From a virus, in the IMG/VR virus record IMGVR_UViG_3300025117_000134, positions 1-41,292 of that record: 41,292 bases of DNA, one strand, 5' to 3'. Position 1 is the first letter of the stretch. Every line of letters starts with the position of its first letter. Made by a program: the position numbers and the translations under genes. The notes below the pieces were generated by a model. The model was not told the DNA's origin and did no database searches. It worked only from the letters and a program-made list of their open reading frames with translations. Positions 30,509-39,031 of the stretch are shown here, piece by piece.

Positions 30509-31198
30509 ATGGATTTAAAGAAACGCATTATTGATATTAGTTATAAAAAAGGTTTATCTCATTTGGGTAGTTGCCTTAGTGCTGTCAATATAATAGATGA
30601 AGTTTACGCAATTAAACAAGAAAAAGACACCTTTGTATTATCCGCTGGTCATGCTGCCCTGGCTTTGTATGTAGTTTTAGAAAAGTATTTAGGGCATGAT
30701 GCTGAAATACTTTTTGACCTTCACGGAGTACATCCTAATAGAGACATAGAACATGGAATAGAGTGTAGTACGGGCAGTCTAGGGCAGGGTTTACCTATTG
30801 CTCTCGGTATGGCAATGGCTAATAAGAATAAGAATGTATTTTGTTTGATAAGTGATGGTGAGTGTTCCGAAGGTTCTATATGGGAAGCTTTAAGAGTTGG
30901 GTGGGAATATAAAGTATCAAACTTAATAGTTTTAGTAAATGTAAACGGTTGGGGTGCATACAAAAGAATTAAAGGAGAAGACCTACATGCACAGTTAACG
31001 GGATTTATGGGTGATGTATTGGTAGAAACTGGTATGGGTAGAGGTAAACTACCTAAATTATTAAAACAACGCAGGAGATTCCCAACTGTGATATTTTGTA
31101 GAACATCAGTACAACAACATCCAGCATTAAAAGGAAATTTGGCACATTATAAAGTTTTAACTAAAGAGGAATACGAAGTAAAGGAGGTGTCCCATTAG
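30509..31198 (+). CDS. tktA-N: Transketolase, N-terminal (TPP-binding) subunit
   Basis: 229 residues. Thiamine diphosphate motif ISDGECSEG with DGE at 116-118 and Asn146, plus STGSLGQGL (87-95). With the next gene it forms a split transketolase that can make sedoheptulose 7-phosphate from pentose phosphates or fructose 6-phosphate, feeding GmhA. Stops at TAG 31196-31198, inside the start of the C subunit. Confidence 0.88.
   Translation: MDLKKRIIDISYKKGLSHLGSCLSAVNIIDEVYAIKQEKDTFVLSAGHAALALYVVLEKYLGHDAEILFDLHGVHPNRDIEHGIECSTGSLGQGLPIALGMAMANKNKNVFCLISDGECSEGSIWEALRVGWEYKVSNLIVLVNVNGWGAYKRIKGEDLHAQLTGFMGDVLVETGMGRGKLPKLLKQRRRFPTVIFCRTSVQQHPALKGNLAHYKVLTKEEYEVKEVSH
31182..31196 (+). promoter_or_regulatory. 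Strong SD before an ATT start codon
   Basis: AGGAGG (31182-31187) is 6 nt before ATT (31194-31196). No ATG, GTG or TTG lies in range in the right frame. The next ATG (31230) has no SD. This arrangement decides the start of the downstream subunit. Confidence 0.65.
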
Positions 31199-31673
31199 AA
31201 AACAATTTGCAGAGTCATTATACAAACACATGATTAAAAATGAGAATATCTGGTTAGTTACTGGAGACTTAGGCTTTGGTATGTTTGATAAAATAAAAAA
31301 GAATATAAAAGATAGATTTATTAATGTAGGTGCAGCAGAACAAACAATGATGGGAGTTGCTGTTGGTATGGCATTAGAAGGAAAGATACCATTTGTTTAC
31401 TCAATAACACCATTCTTACTTTACAGACCATTTGAAACTATCAGAAACTACATTAATCACGAAAACATACCAGTTAAAATGATAGGATCAGGAAGAAATA
31501 TTGATTACGCACACGATGGATTCTCTCACTGGGCTGAAGAGGACGAAGAAGTAATGAGAATATTTAAAAACATACAATCAGTATGGCCTACAACTAAAGA
31601 AGAAATACCTAACTTAGTTGAGGAGATGATAAAGACAAGTGTTCCTTACTATGTGAATCTGAGTAGGACTTGA
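31194..31673 (+). CDS. tktA-C: Transketolase, C-terminal (pyrimidine-binding) subunit, ATT start
   Basis: 159 residues from ATT 31194 (147 if ATG 31230 is used). The ATT start yields RKQFAESLYKHMIKN, the usual opening of transketolase C subunits, which the ATG start would remove. Catalytic Glu49 lies in GAAEQTM, and HDGFSHWAEED supplies the conserved His. The third, C-terminal domain of full transketolases is missing, so this is the minimal Pyr domain. The start overlaps the N-subunit stop by 5 bases. Confidence 0.85.
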   Translation: MRKQFAESLYKHMIKNENIWLVTGDLGFGMFDKIKKNIKDRFINVGAAEQTMMGVAVGMALEGKIPFVYSITPFLLYRPFETIRNYINHENIPVKMIGSGRNIDYAHDGFSHWAEEDEEVMRIFKNIQSVWPTTKEEIPNLVEEMIKTSVPYYVNLSRT

Positions 31674-31698
31674 CATGGTATAATATGACTATTACAAC
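31670..31698 (+). promoter_or_regulatory. Promoter region of the packaging operon
   Basis: TTGACA at 31670-31675 overlaps the transketolase stop. TATAAT at 31679-31684 follows only 3 nt later, and TACAAC (31693-31698) is at the proper 17-nt distance and 9 nt before the terS ATG. The string TTGACATGG is repeated at 36290 ahead of the scaffold gene. Confidence 0.45.
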
Positions 31699-31707
31699 CT
31701 ATTAAAA

Positions 31708-32151
31708 ATGACAAATAATAAATTAACACTAAAACAAAGGAAATGGTTAAAACTATATCTTGAGTTGGGAAATGCGACAGAAGCAGCCTCAAAAGTATAT
31801 AATTGCAAAAATAGAGATAGTGCCAAACAAATAGGGTGGGAAAACCTTACAAAACTAGACTTTGCAGACTTTTTAGAGGAGGCTGGTATAACAGATAATT
31901 TACTTCAACAAAGAATAATGGAAGGACTTGATTCAACAAGGACTGTAAGCGCAGTTAATACTTCTAAGAATGCAAGAGCAGACAGTAATGATTTTATTGA
32001 TGTTCCAGACTTTATGGCGAGACATAAATATCTAGAAACGGCATTAAAACTTAAAAGAAAAATGGTTGAAAGGACAGAAATAACTGGACCTAATGGTTCA
32101 GAATTAAATATTCGAATTATAGAAGAAGATAAAAAGAAATTTGCAGAATAA
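31708..32151 (+). CDS. terS: Terminase small subunit
   Basis: 147 residues. LTLKQRKWLKLYLELGNATE followed by AASKVYNCK and IGWENLTKLD is the N-terminal helix-turn-helix of Terminase_2-type small subunits. The C-terminal part holds oligomerisation helices. It recognises phage DNA for packaging. Lies 2 nt before the large subunit gene. Confidence 0.82.
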   Translation: MTNNKLTLKQRKWLKLYLELGNATEAASKVYNCKNRDSAKQIGWENLTKLDFADFLEEAGITDNLLQQRIMEGLDSTRTVSAVNTSKNARADSNDFIDVPDFMARHKYLETALKLKRKMVERTEITGPNGSELNIRIIEEDKKKFAE

Positions 32152-32153
32152 AT

Positions 32154-33455
32154 GTGTCAGATATTAACTTACAGATTAAAAACTTTCCAGCACAACAGAC
32201 TGTATTTGATAGCACAGCAAGATACAAGATAGTTGTAAAAGGTCGTAGATTCGGACTAACCAAAGGTGCTGCTAATGATTTTATTAAATGTGCTTTAAAT
32301 AAAAGTTTTAAACAAGGACTATGGATAGACACAGTAAACTCAAATATAGAAAGATATGTAGAACGTTATTTTCTACCGCACCTTAAAAATCTACCACAAG
32401 ACTTATGGAGTTGGCGTAAACAACTTAAAATCCTAGAGATTAATGGAAGTTATATTGATTTTAGATCATCAGATAGACCTGAGAATATTGAAGGGTTTGG
32501 ATACGACAAATTATTCATCAACGAAGCAGGTATAGTCTTAAAAGACGAGTACTTATGGAACAATGCAGTTAGACCTATGTTATGGGATTATGCACCATCA
32601 TCAGTAATAGGTGGTACTCCTAAAGGTAAAGGTGTATTTTATCAACTAGCAGAGCAAGGTAAAGACCCTGAACAAAGCGAATATGAGTACTTTCATTTTA
32701 CTTCATTTGATAATCCTTATTTAAACTTAGATGCACTTAAAAAAGATATGGCAGATATGCCAGAGAATGTTGTCAAACAGGAAATATATGCTGATTTTAT
32801 AGATGATAGTGGAGTAGTTTTCAGGAACATATTATCAGTAGCTACTGCTGTACCCCATAAACCAATAGATGAACACACTTACGTTATGGGTGTAGACCTA
32901 GCTAAAACTCAAGACTTTACTGTAATAACAGTATATGACCGTAAAACTAACGCACAGGTATATCAAGACAGATTTAGAAATGTTGAATGGCCAATGCAAA
33001 AGAAACGTATTAAAGCTGTATCTGATTTGTATCATAGAGCCTTAGTAGTTATAGATGCTACGGGACTTGGTGATCCAATAGCTGATGATTTAACAAGGGC
33101 TGGAGTTCCAATACAAGCATTTAAACTTACTAATCAATCTAAAAAGGAACTGATTGAAAAGATGGTAATATGGACTGAACAAGGTAAGTGTACATTATTA
33201 AACATACCTGAATCAGTACAGGAGTTTAATAATTTTACATATGATGTTAGTAGTAGTGGTAGAATACGTTATGAAGCACCAGTTGGATTTCATGACGATA
33301 TAGTTATAGCACATTGCTTAGCTATATGGTCATTGAACCCATTATATAGAGAGGAGGTGACAAAGCCCAAAACGGCATTGCAAGAAGCATATGAAAGACA
33401 AAAAGAAGACTACATTGAAACAAGCGAAAGTGAATCAGACATTGACGAATACTGA
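32154..33455 (+). CDS. terL: Terminase large subunit
   Basis: 433 residues with a GTG start 2 nt after terS. ATPase: Walker A-like GRRFGLTKG (30-38) and Walker B LFINEA (119-124; Asn replaces the usual first Asp). Nuclease: Asp246 in VMGVDLAKTQD, Asp299 in VVIDATG, and HDD (378-380). Motor for DNA packaging. Its 3' end overlaps the next gene by 65 bases. Confidence 0.95.
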   Translation: MSDINLQIKNFPAQQTVFDSTARYKIVVKGRRFGLTKGAANDFIKCALNKSFKQGLWIDTVNSNIERYVERYFLPHLKNLPQDLWSWRKQLKILEINGSYIDFRSSDRPENIEGFGYDKLFINEAGIVLKDEYLWNNAVRPMLWDYAPSSVIGGTPKGKGVFYQLAEQGKDPEQSEYEYFHFTSFDNPYLNLDALKKDMADMPENVVKQEIYADFIDDSGVVFRNILSVATAVPHKPIDEHTYVMGVDLAKTQDFTVITVYDRKTNAQVYQDRFRNVEWPMQKKRIKAVSDLYHRALVVIDATGLGDPIADDLTRAGVPIQAFKLTNQSKKELIEKMVIWTEQGKCTLLNIPESVQEFNNFTYDVSSSGRIRYEAPVGFHDDIVIAHCLAIWSLNPLYREEVTKPKTALQEAYERQKEDYIETSESESDIDEY

Positions 33456-33939
33456 ATTAAACGCCTATAAAGACGGACAATGTGTATTTTGTGGTGGACA
33501 CGACTGTAATGAAAAGAACCCATGTAAATGGAGGAAACAAATTATAGGAGATGATAACTACCCAGAAGAATTAGTAGATAAAGCTGTACATCATGTACAA
33601 GATTTATTGAATAGAACACAGATTCCATTTATATTACTAGGAGACCTTGTTGAAAGAATAGTGAGAGGTCAATCCATTGGTGGTATTAAAGAAATAGAAA
33701 TAGGTGTTTTTCAAAAAGATTTGGTAAGAGAACGTCTATCTAGCCTTAAAACAGAGATTGGAGACATAACTACAGACTATGGTTTTGGTTATAAGTTTGA
33801 CAGAATCTCAATTCATATTAAGATAATAAGTAGGGATCATAAATTCTTTGAGAATCCTGATATTATTTTTTATAAGTCAGGTGAATATAGAATTCCTAAT
33901 CCAATAGAGGATTATTTGAAGGTGAGGCATACAATATGA
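33391..33939 (+). CDS. Hypothetical protein, zinc motif plus nucleotidyltransferase-like region
   Basis: 182 residues. An N-terminal CVFCGGHDC … NPC cluster (about 30-44) is followed by FILLGDLVERIVRG (about 80-93), KEIEIGVF and HIKIISR, a pattern reminiscent of MNT-type nucleotidyltransferase folds, though the GS-D catalytic motif is not clear. The 65-base overlap with terL makes an internal start (e.g. around 33440-33480) possible. Confidence 0.5.
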   Translation: MKDKKKTTLKQAKVNQTLTNTELNAYKDGQCVFCGGHDCNEKNPCKWRKQIIGDDNYPEELVDKAVHHVQDLLNRTQIPFILLGDLVERIVRGQSIGGIKEIEIGVFQKDLVRERLSSLKTEIGDITTDYGFGYKFDRISIHIKIISRDHKFFENPDIIFYKSGEYRIPNPIEDYLKVRHTI

Positions 33940-34184
33940 TAGAAGTTATTACAATCGTAGCATTATTAACCTTAATCGGTTGGGAGAAGTATCAGAATAG
34001 AATAGAACGAGCAAAGTATTTAAACGCCATATTAGGCAAGAACGTGCATGAAATTGCTAGTCTAAACTTAGCTGATAAAACAAAAATAGTTGCTAACGAA
34101 ACAGTAACCGAGAATCAAACACCAACAGAATCTTTATCGGATGAAGAGTTTATGAAACAACTAGATAAGGAACAAAATGGCTGA
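33936..34184 (+). CDS. Small membrane-anchored protein
   Basis: 82 residues. N-terminal TM helix (IEVITIVALLTLIGW, 2-16) then a soluble acidic tail (SLSDEEFMKQLDKEQ). ATGA overlap upstream and 8-base overlap with the portal gene. Role unknown. Confidence 0.55.
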   Translation: MIEVITIVALLTLIGWEKYQNRIERAKYLNAILGKNVHEIASLNLADKTKIVANETVTENQTPTESLSDEEFMKQLDKEQNG

Positions 34185-36282
34185 ATTAAAGAAACACTAT
34201 AGAACTAATGCTATTACATCTGTTGCTATGGGTCAAACCATAGAAGAGATATTAACAGCCGCTTCGTCTCAAAGAATGGGGTTTGAGAGACGCTGGTATG
34301 ATAACAACTTCTTTGATGATGGTTACCACTTCAGATACCTATCAAGAACTCAAAACAAGATTGTAGATTTAAGTGAAAGACAAAATATATGGGCGCCAAT
34401 TAGAGCTATACCTAAAGCCTCAAGACAAATAAGAGGTGTTGCTAATCTTCTTGTATCAAGAGACTTTGTTCCTGTAATATACCCTGAAAGAGTTAATAAG
34501 ATTCAATTTACAGACCCACAAGAATATAAAATGGCATTGGAGATGGCTAAAAATGTTGCTAAGAAATCAGGTCATTGGGTAGAGGAAGAAATGAGAAACC
34601 AAGATATAGTTATTAAGATTGCTCAAATGGTTATTCTCGCTGCTAAACATGGCGTATCTTATATGCAAGTATGGCCAGACGCAGTATCAGAAAGTATTAA
34701 AACCTCAGTACTAGATGCCTTTGATATATACCTAGATGGTACAGTAACCGATATAGAAGATTCTCCATATATAATCAAGGCAATTCCTAAGTTTATAAGT
34801 GAAATTAAAGCTAATGAGAACTTTGATGAAGAACAATTAAAGAAGATTAATCCAGATAATAAACAAGCATCAAGTGAAATCAAAAACGCTTACATGTCTA
34901 CTAGGTTCGCAAAAATGACAGTAGCAGATGCAACAGCTACGATAATTCAAAAAGAAGCATTTATTAAAGAGTATCTAAACGAAGAAACAAGAGAACGTAT
35001 TAGATTGATGGGTAATGAAGATGTTATCAAAGATAAAAAAGATGGGGATATGGTTATGCGTCACACTTTTGTGGCTGGTAACATTACCTTAAGGGATGAG
35101 TACCTAGATATGCCAAGCTACCCCATCGTAGACTTTAGATTTGAACCAGGACCAATGTATCAAGTTCCATTAATTGAAAGGTTTATTCCCGCTAATAAGT
35201 CTTTAGATATGTTACTTTCAAGGGCTGAAAGATATGCTCATACAATGGTTGTGGGAACATGGCTTAAACAAAAAGGTCAACAATTTAACATTACTAATCA
35301 AGCAGGTGGGCAGGTTATTGAATACGAAGGAACTCCACCAGTTCAGGGACAGATGGCATCAATTCCATCATTCTTTTTTGATTTAATTGGTTATATGCAA
35401 GGACTAATTGAAGAACAAGGAGTAACCACAACAACACTAGGTAAACTACCTAAAGGTGTTAAAGGACAAGGTGCAATAGAATCTCTTAAAGAAAGTGAGT
35501 ATGCTAACCTAGTAATAGCGGATAGAAGACTTAAAGACACCTTAACTAGAATAGCTGAGAAGTTTCTAGATATAGCAGATGATTATTTTGTAGAACCACA
35601 AACTGTTTATTATCTTGAAAAGGGTGAACCACAATATTTTGATGTAATAGGTGGTGGAGCTAAGGATAAAAGGGCAGAAATGGGAGTAGAAGCACCATCT
35701 GATGCAGTACCTCTTAAAAAGGATTACAAAGTTGAGATAGAGATAACCTCCGCTCCAGCTTATACAAGAGATGGGCAAAGACAAGTATTGGTTGACTTAA
35801 TGGATAGAATGATACAGCTAAGTCAAATAGGTGCAATTCCTCCAGAGGCTCTTAAAGTAGTAACACAGCAATTCTTAGAGACTTTCCAGTTCGGGGCTAC
35901 TGCTGAGATTATGGATGCAATAGAAGAATATGGACAACAGGGCAATATGGCAGAAGATCAAATAAGTGCATTAAAAGTAGCTATCATGGAAGTATTTAAA
36001 GACTTACAAAAAGCAGGTATGTTACCAAGTGAAGAAGAAAGAATACAAGAAGCTAAGGTTGCTAACTTGGAAGTAATGAAAGAAACAGGTGGTAAACAGG
36101 AAGAAAGTAAACCACCTAATAGATCAATAACATTTAAAGACTTACCAGCAGAAGGTAAAATTCAACTAGCAGAACAGGCAGGAATTCAGTTATCACCAGA
36201 AGCAGTTATTCAACAAGATCAAATGGAGGCTGCTAAAGTTGCAGTATCAGATAAAGGTAAGGTTGGTGAATCTAAAACATAA
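34177..36282 (+). CDS. Portal protein
   Basis: 701 residues, the size of podovirus-type portals. Position between terminase and scaffold/capsid genes and the α/β composition with long helices (stem/wing; about 270-480) support the call. Recognisable segments are RFEPGPMYQVPLIERF and PSFFFDLIGYMQGLIEEQG, which resemble portal clip and stem regions. The C-terminal 100 residues are Gln/Glu-rich helices (barrel-like). Forms the DNA entry ring at a capsid vertex. Confidence 0.82.
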   Translation: MAELKKHYRTNAITSVAMGQTIEEILTAASSQRMGFERRWYDNNFFDDGYHFRYLSRTQNKIVDLSERQNIWAPIRAIPKASRQIRGVANLLVSRDFVPVIYPERVNKIQFTDPQEYKMALEMAKNVAKKSGHWVEEEMRNQDIVIKIAQMVILAAKHGVSYMQVWPDAVSESIKTSVLDAFDIYLDGTVTDIEDSPYIIKAIPKFISEIKANENFDEEQLKKINPDNKQASSEIKNAYMSTRFAKMTVADATATIIQKEAFIKEYLNEETRERIRLMGNEDVIKDKKDGDMVMRHTFVAGNITLRDEYLDMPSYPIVDFRFEPGPMYQVPLIERFIPANKSLDMLLSRAERYAHTMVVGTWLKQKGQQFNITNQAGGQVIEYEGTPPVQGQMASIPSFFFDLIGYMQGLIEEQGVTTTTLGKLPKGVKGQGAIESLKESEYANLVIADRRLKDTLTRIAEKFLDIADDYFVEPQTVYYLEKGEPQYFDVIGGGAKDKRAEMGVEAPSDAVPLKKDYKVEIEITSAPAYTRDGQRQVLVDLMDRMIQLSQIGAIPPEALKVVTQQFLETFQFGATAEIMDAIEEYGQQGNMAEDQISALKVAIMEVFKDLQKAGMLPSEEERIQEAKVANLEVMKETGGKQEESKPPNRSITFKDLPAEGKIQLAEQAGIQLSPEAVIQQDQMEAAKVAVSDKGKVGESKT

Positions 36283-36450
36283 TTGACATTTGACATGGTC
36301 TGATATAATATAATTATAGCAACTAATAAGGTTGCCATGTAGACGATTAGAAGGTCGCTTTTAAAGGCGGCTTTTTTTGTGTCTACAAGTGTATCGGTCA
36401 TATTTTGACCGAATCACAGCTCTAACGAGACTGGAGGGGGTGAATAAATT
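36283..36450 (+). promoter_or_regulatory. Promoter and three-hairpin leader of the scaffold/capsid genes
   Basis: Two TTGACA boxes (36283 and 36290) and overlapping TATAAT boxes (36304, 36309) follow the portal stop. Then come GCAAC/GTTGC; an outer TGTAGAC/GTCTACA stem (36338/36381) enclosing GTCGC…GGCGGC and TTTTTTT (36372-36378, terminator-like); and TCGGTCA/TGACCGA (36394/36406). The leader ends in GGAGGGGGTGAATAAATT before ATG 36451. A leaky terminator or mRNA-stabilising leader is likely. Confidence 0.6.
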
Positions 36451-37146
36451 ATGGCAGATGATTTAATAAAAGATGCAGAAGTAGAACAACCCGAAGGTCA
36501 AACTGAGGAGCAAAACGAAGTACCCGAAACTATTAAAGTAGGGGAAGAAGAATACTCACAGGAAGAACTTCAAAAAATGGTTGGACTAGGTAAAGTTGCA
36601 TCCGAATTAGAAACAAAGTGGAACACTGATATTAACAGATTGTTTCCCGAATACACAAAGTTAAGCCAAGAGAAAAAGGAATGGCAAAAACAGCAAGAAG
36701 CACCTGCACCAGCAGTAATCAAAAATGAAAATACTGGTGAAGATGAAGTACAACAGGCTGTAGCTAAACTAAAAGAACTTGGTTTTATAAGTAGAGATGA
36801 TGTAGACAGAGAAGTTAGCTCAAAAGTTATGTCAGTATTAGCAGCTAAAGAGTTGTTAAGTGAAACTGAAAGACTTGTGAGAGAACAATCTGAAAGCGGA
36901 AATCCTAAGTTAAGTTCTAATGAACTTTTAGAATACATGCAAGAAACTGGAATTAAAAGACCAGACCTAGCATATAAAGCTAAATTTGAAAGAGAACTTG
37001 ACGAAATACGAGAAAAGAAACTTAGCAGTATAAAGCCTAAGGGGTTTATAACGGAAGATGGGGGAGCAGGAGCAAAAGTTCCACAAGCAAAACCTATAAC
37101 ACGGGATAATATCACCGAAGCCCTAGCAGAAGTTCTAAATCGTTAA
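36451..37146 (+). CDS. Scaffold protein
   Basis: 231 residues, strongly acidic and helical, with little β or aromatic core: EVEQPEGQTEEQNEVPE at the N-terminus, coiled coil in the middle (about 100-175). It sits directly before the major capsid gene, as scaffolds do. Would guide procapsid assembly and then leave. SD GGAGGGGGTGA is unusually strong. Confidence 0.78.
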   Translation: MADDLIKDAEVEQPEGQTEEQNEVPETIKVGEEEYSQEELQKMVGLGKVASELETKWNTDINRLFPEYTKLSQEKKEWQKQQEAPAPAVIKNENTGEDEVQQAVAKLKELGFISRDDVDREVSSKVMSVLAAKELLSETERLVREQSESGNPKLSSNELLEYMQETGIKRPDLAYKAKFERELDEIREKKLSSIKPKGFITEDGGAGAKVPQAKPITRDNITEALAEVLNR

Positions 37147-37151
37147 TTTGA

Positions 37152-37170
37152 TACTAAATACAATTTAGTA
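37152..37170 (+). promoter_or_regulatory. Hairpin/palindrome in the capsid gene leader
   Basis: TACTAAAT-ACA-ATTTAGTA, a perfect 8-bp inverted repeat (37152-37159/37163-37170), followed by GGAAGGGGGTGAATATT before the capsid ATG. The CTAA…TTAG core resembles the promoter palindromes at 20420 and 39716. Confidence 0.6.
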
Positions 37171-37196
37171 GTGCGGAAGGGGGTGAATATTATTAT

Positions 37197-38453
37197 ATGG
37201 CTTTACAATTATCAGGCGTTACAGCAGCACTTAAAGAGGTAGTTTTACCTTATGTTAGAGATAATTTCCCAAAGGATAAAATTCTTTTGGATCAAATGAA
37301 GAGAAATGCTGGAGTCACTTTTATGAACGATGAGTTCATAGCTCCTATTTGGACATCAAGACACGGCGGAATCTCGAATCTAGCGGATGACGGTAATAAC
37401 GTTATTTCTTCAAGTGGTAGAAGCTCAAGTAGAGGTACAGTTGGAGTAGAGATTGTTACTGGTGCGTTCGATATATCTAAATTGGTAATCGATGCGACTA
37501 AAACAGTCAAAGGAGCAGTTGAAAACATGCTCACAGCTCAAGCAAGAACCCTTTCTTCAGACCTCGGTAGACACGTCAATCGTATGATGTATGGTGATAG
37601 TATAGGTGTTATTTCCAAAGCAAGAGCAACAGGAGGTTCAGCAGGTGCGGCAACAGTCGCAGTTGAATCAGTTGATGCTAGTGCAGACGACGGAAGAATC
37701 CAAGACTGGTACGGAACAATTAACGGAGACATTTCTCCTGTTAAATATGTTGCAAACGGTCAAATTCTTAGTGTTGGTACAGGTGGTGTAGCACAAGGAA
37801 CAGTCAGTTCTTATACGGGAACCTCTATTGTCTTCACAGGCAATACAGCAATCGTAGCAAACGACTCAATATACCTAGCAGATGGATCATTAGAAGGTGC
37901 AGGGACTTCCGAGTTCCTAGGGCTTAAAGCAGCTCTTTCATCTTCAACAGGTACATCAACATACGCTGGATTAGCAAGAACAGTACAAGGTTGGACTCCA
38001 GCCTTTGGTTCCGCTTCAGAAGCATTAACCCTTAGCAGAATGGAAGATTCTTATCTTTCAGCTAGAGAATATGCACAAGGAGGCGATACTTATGTTATCT
38101 TGGTAAATAAATCTTTATTCAAAAAATATGGTGACATATTAACCGCCATGAGAAGATCAGTCGACAAGGCTGACCTCCTTGGAGGATTTAAAGGTTTAGA
38201 ATTCGCAGCAGGCGATGGAAGTGTAGGCGTTTTCTTGGATTATGATGTTCCAGATGGTGCAGTATTCATTTTGAATATGGACACTTGGACTCTATGTCAA
38301 GTAGACGACTTAAATTGGCTCGAAGACCCAAATGGTGGAGGACTTTTGCGTTTGCAAAATACTCTTACCTATCAGGCAGTTATGCATTGGTTCGCAAACA
38401 TGTTATGTTTGGCTCCAGCAGCAAACGGACACGAGACAAGGAAGACAGACTAA
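37197..38453 (+). CDS. Major capsid protein
   Basis: 418 residues, HK97-like by size and position (after scaffold). Early region (LKEVVLPYVRDNFPKDK; TWSRHGG-type segment at about 47-55) and ending (LTYQAVMHWFANMLCL) are typical of phage coat proteins. A GT/Ser-rich insertion (about 145-245; GTVSSYTGTSIVFTG) probably forms a surface domain. Preceded by a hairpin and GGGGGTGAATA SD. Confidence 0.82.
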   Translation: MALQLSGVTAALKEVVLPYVRDNFPKDKILLDQMKRNAGVTFMNDEFIAPIWTSRHGGISNLADDGNNVISSSGRSSSRGTVGVEIVTGAFDISKLVIDATKTVKGAVENMLTAQARTLSSDLGRHVNRMMYGDSIGVISKARATGGSAGAATVAVESVDASADDGRIQDWYGTINGDISPVKYVANGQILSVGTGGVAQGTVSSYTGTSIVFTGNTAIVANDSIYLADGSLEGAGTSEFLGLKAALSSSTGTSTYAGLARTVQGWTPAFGSASEALTLSRMEDSYLSAREYAQGGDTYVILVNKSLFKKYGDILTAMRRSVDKADLLGGFKGLEFAAGDGSVGVFLDYDVPDGAVFILNMDTWTLCQVDDLNWLEDPNGGGLLRLQNTLTYQAVMHWFANMLCLAPAANGHETRKTD

Positions 38454-38461
38454 TGGTGTTT

Positions 38462-38534
38462 TGTCGGTTTTACATCAACAAGGAGATAGGTTATACGAAC
38501 ACATAAATATAACTAAGGCTCTGATAAACCGACA
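38462..38534. repeat. Inverted repeat after the capsid gene
   Basis: TGTCGGTTT (38462-38470) and AAACCGACA (38526-38534) are perfect 9-bp arms around 55 nt. No T-run follows. It probably helps define the capsid mRNA 3' end or stability. This is in the 143-nt gap 38454-38596, which holds no supported gene. Confidence 0.6.
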
Positions 38535-38538
38535 CAAA

Positions 38539-38594
38539 GAGGTAAAGGTGTTGCTTGGGGCAGATAGCAACGGAAGTTCGATTCTTCCAACCTC
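38539..38594 (+). ncRNA. tRNA-like fold lacking a D arm
   Basis: GAGGT/ACCTC (38539-38543/38590-38594) closes two hairpins: GTTGC/GCAAC (38550-38554/38567-38571) and GGAAG-TTCGATT-CTTCC (38572-38588). The second has the exact size and TTCGA loop of a tRNA T arm. At 56 nt it is too short for a tRNA and lacks a recognisable anticodon loop. It may be a decayed tRNA or a tRNA-mimicking leader. Confidence 0.35.
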
Positions 38595-38596
38595 AC

Positions 38597-38947
38597 ATGG
38601 ATGTAGCAAAATCAGACTGGAAATTTGTTAAAGTAAATCCTGATCCGAATTTTGACCCTGATAAAAATAGAAGGGTTATAGATGAGGTTATTAGAGAAAC
38701 AGATTCTTTATCTAGAAAAAAAAGAAGGGAGTTTGATTCTAATATCCAAGAAAGATCAGAAGCCTTGGCTAAGTATTTTGAGTCTGGTCAAATGAAGGAT
38801 AGTAGCTCGTTAGCTAAATACTTTGGAAAGAAATATTTTGACTATTTAAGAGGACAAAAGACTAGAGAAGAGATAATGTCTAAAGACGGATTAACAGTTG
38901 TTGATTCTAAAGGTAAGGTTTTAAGAAAGCCTTACGAAGTTAAATAG
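38597..38947 (+). CDS. Hypothetical head-module protein
   Basis: 116 residues from ATG 38597 (an earlier in-frame ATG at 38555 would lie within the tRNA-like fold). Highly charged, helical: RVIDEVIRETDSLSRKKRREF and LAKYFGKKYFDYLRGQ. Between capsid and a second structural protein; may be a head-completion or minor head protein. No family recognised. Confidence 0.55.
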   Translation: MDVAKSDWKFVKVNPDPNFDPDKNRRVIDEVIRETDSLSRKKRREFDSNIQERSEALAKYFESGQMKDSSSLAKYFGKKYFDYLRGQKTREEIMSKDGLTVVDSKGKVLRKPYEVK

Positions 38948-38958
38948 AAAATTACTAT

Positions 38959-39031
38959 GTCAGATTGGGTTGCTCGCATTGACCCAGTGACTTGATTAAA
39001 TTGATATGCGTTAAGAGGGGGTGAATAATAT
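38959..39031 (+). promoter_or_regulatory. Structured leader and SD of the next head gene
   Basis: GTCA-GAT-TGGGT pairs with ACCCA-G-TGAC (38959-38970/38982-38991), then AGAGGGGGTGAATAATAT before ATG 39032. Third occurrence of a hairpin followed by GGGGGTGAATA in the head module. Confidence 0.6.

Noticed and set aside
36570-37115. 181-codon antisense open frame opposite the scaffold gene
   Set aside because: Ser/Leu-rich translation is the expected mirror of a Glu/Lys-rich gene; no SD, no protein-like motifs, and all other genes run on the + strand.
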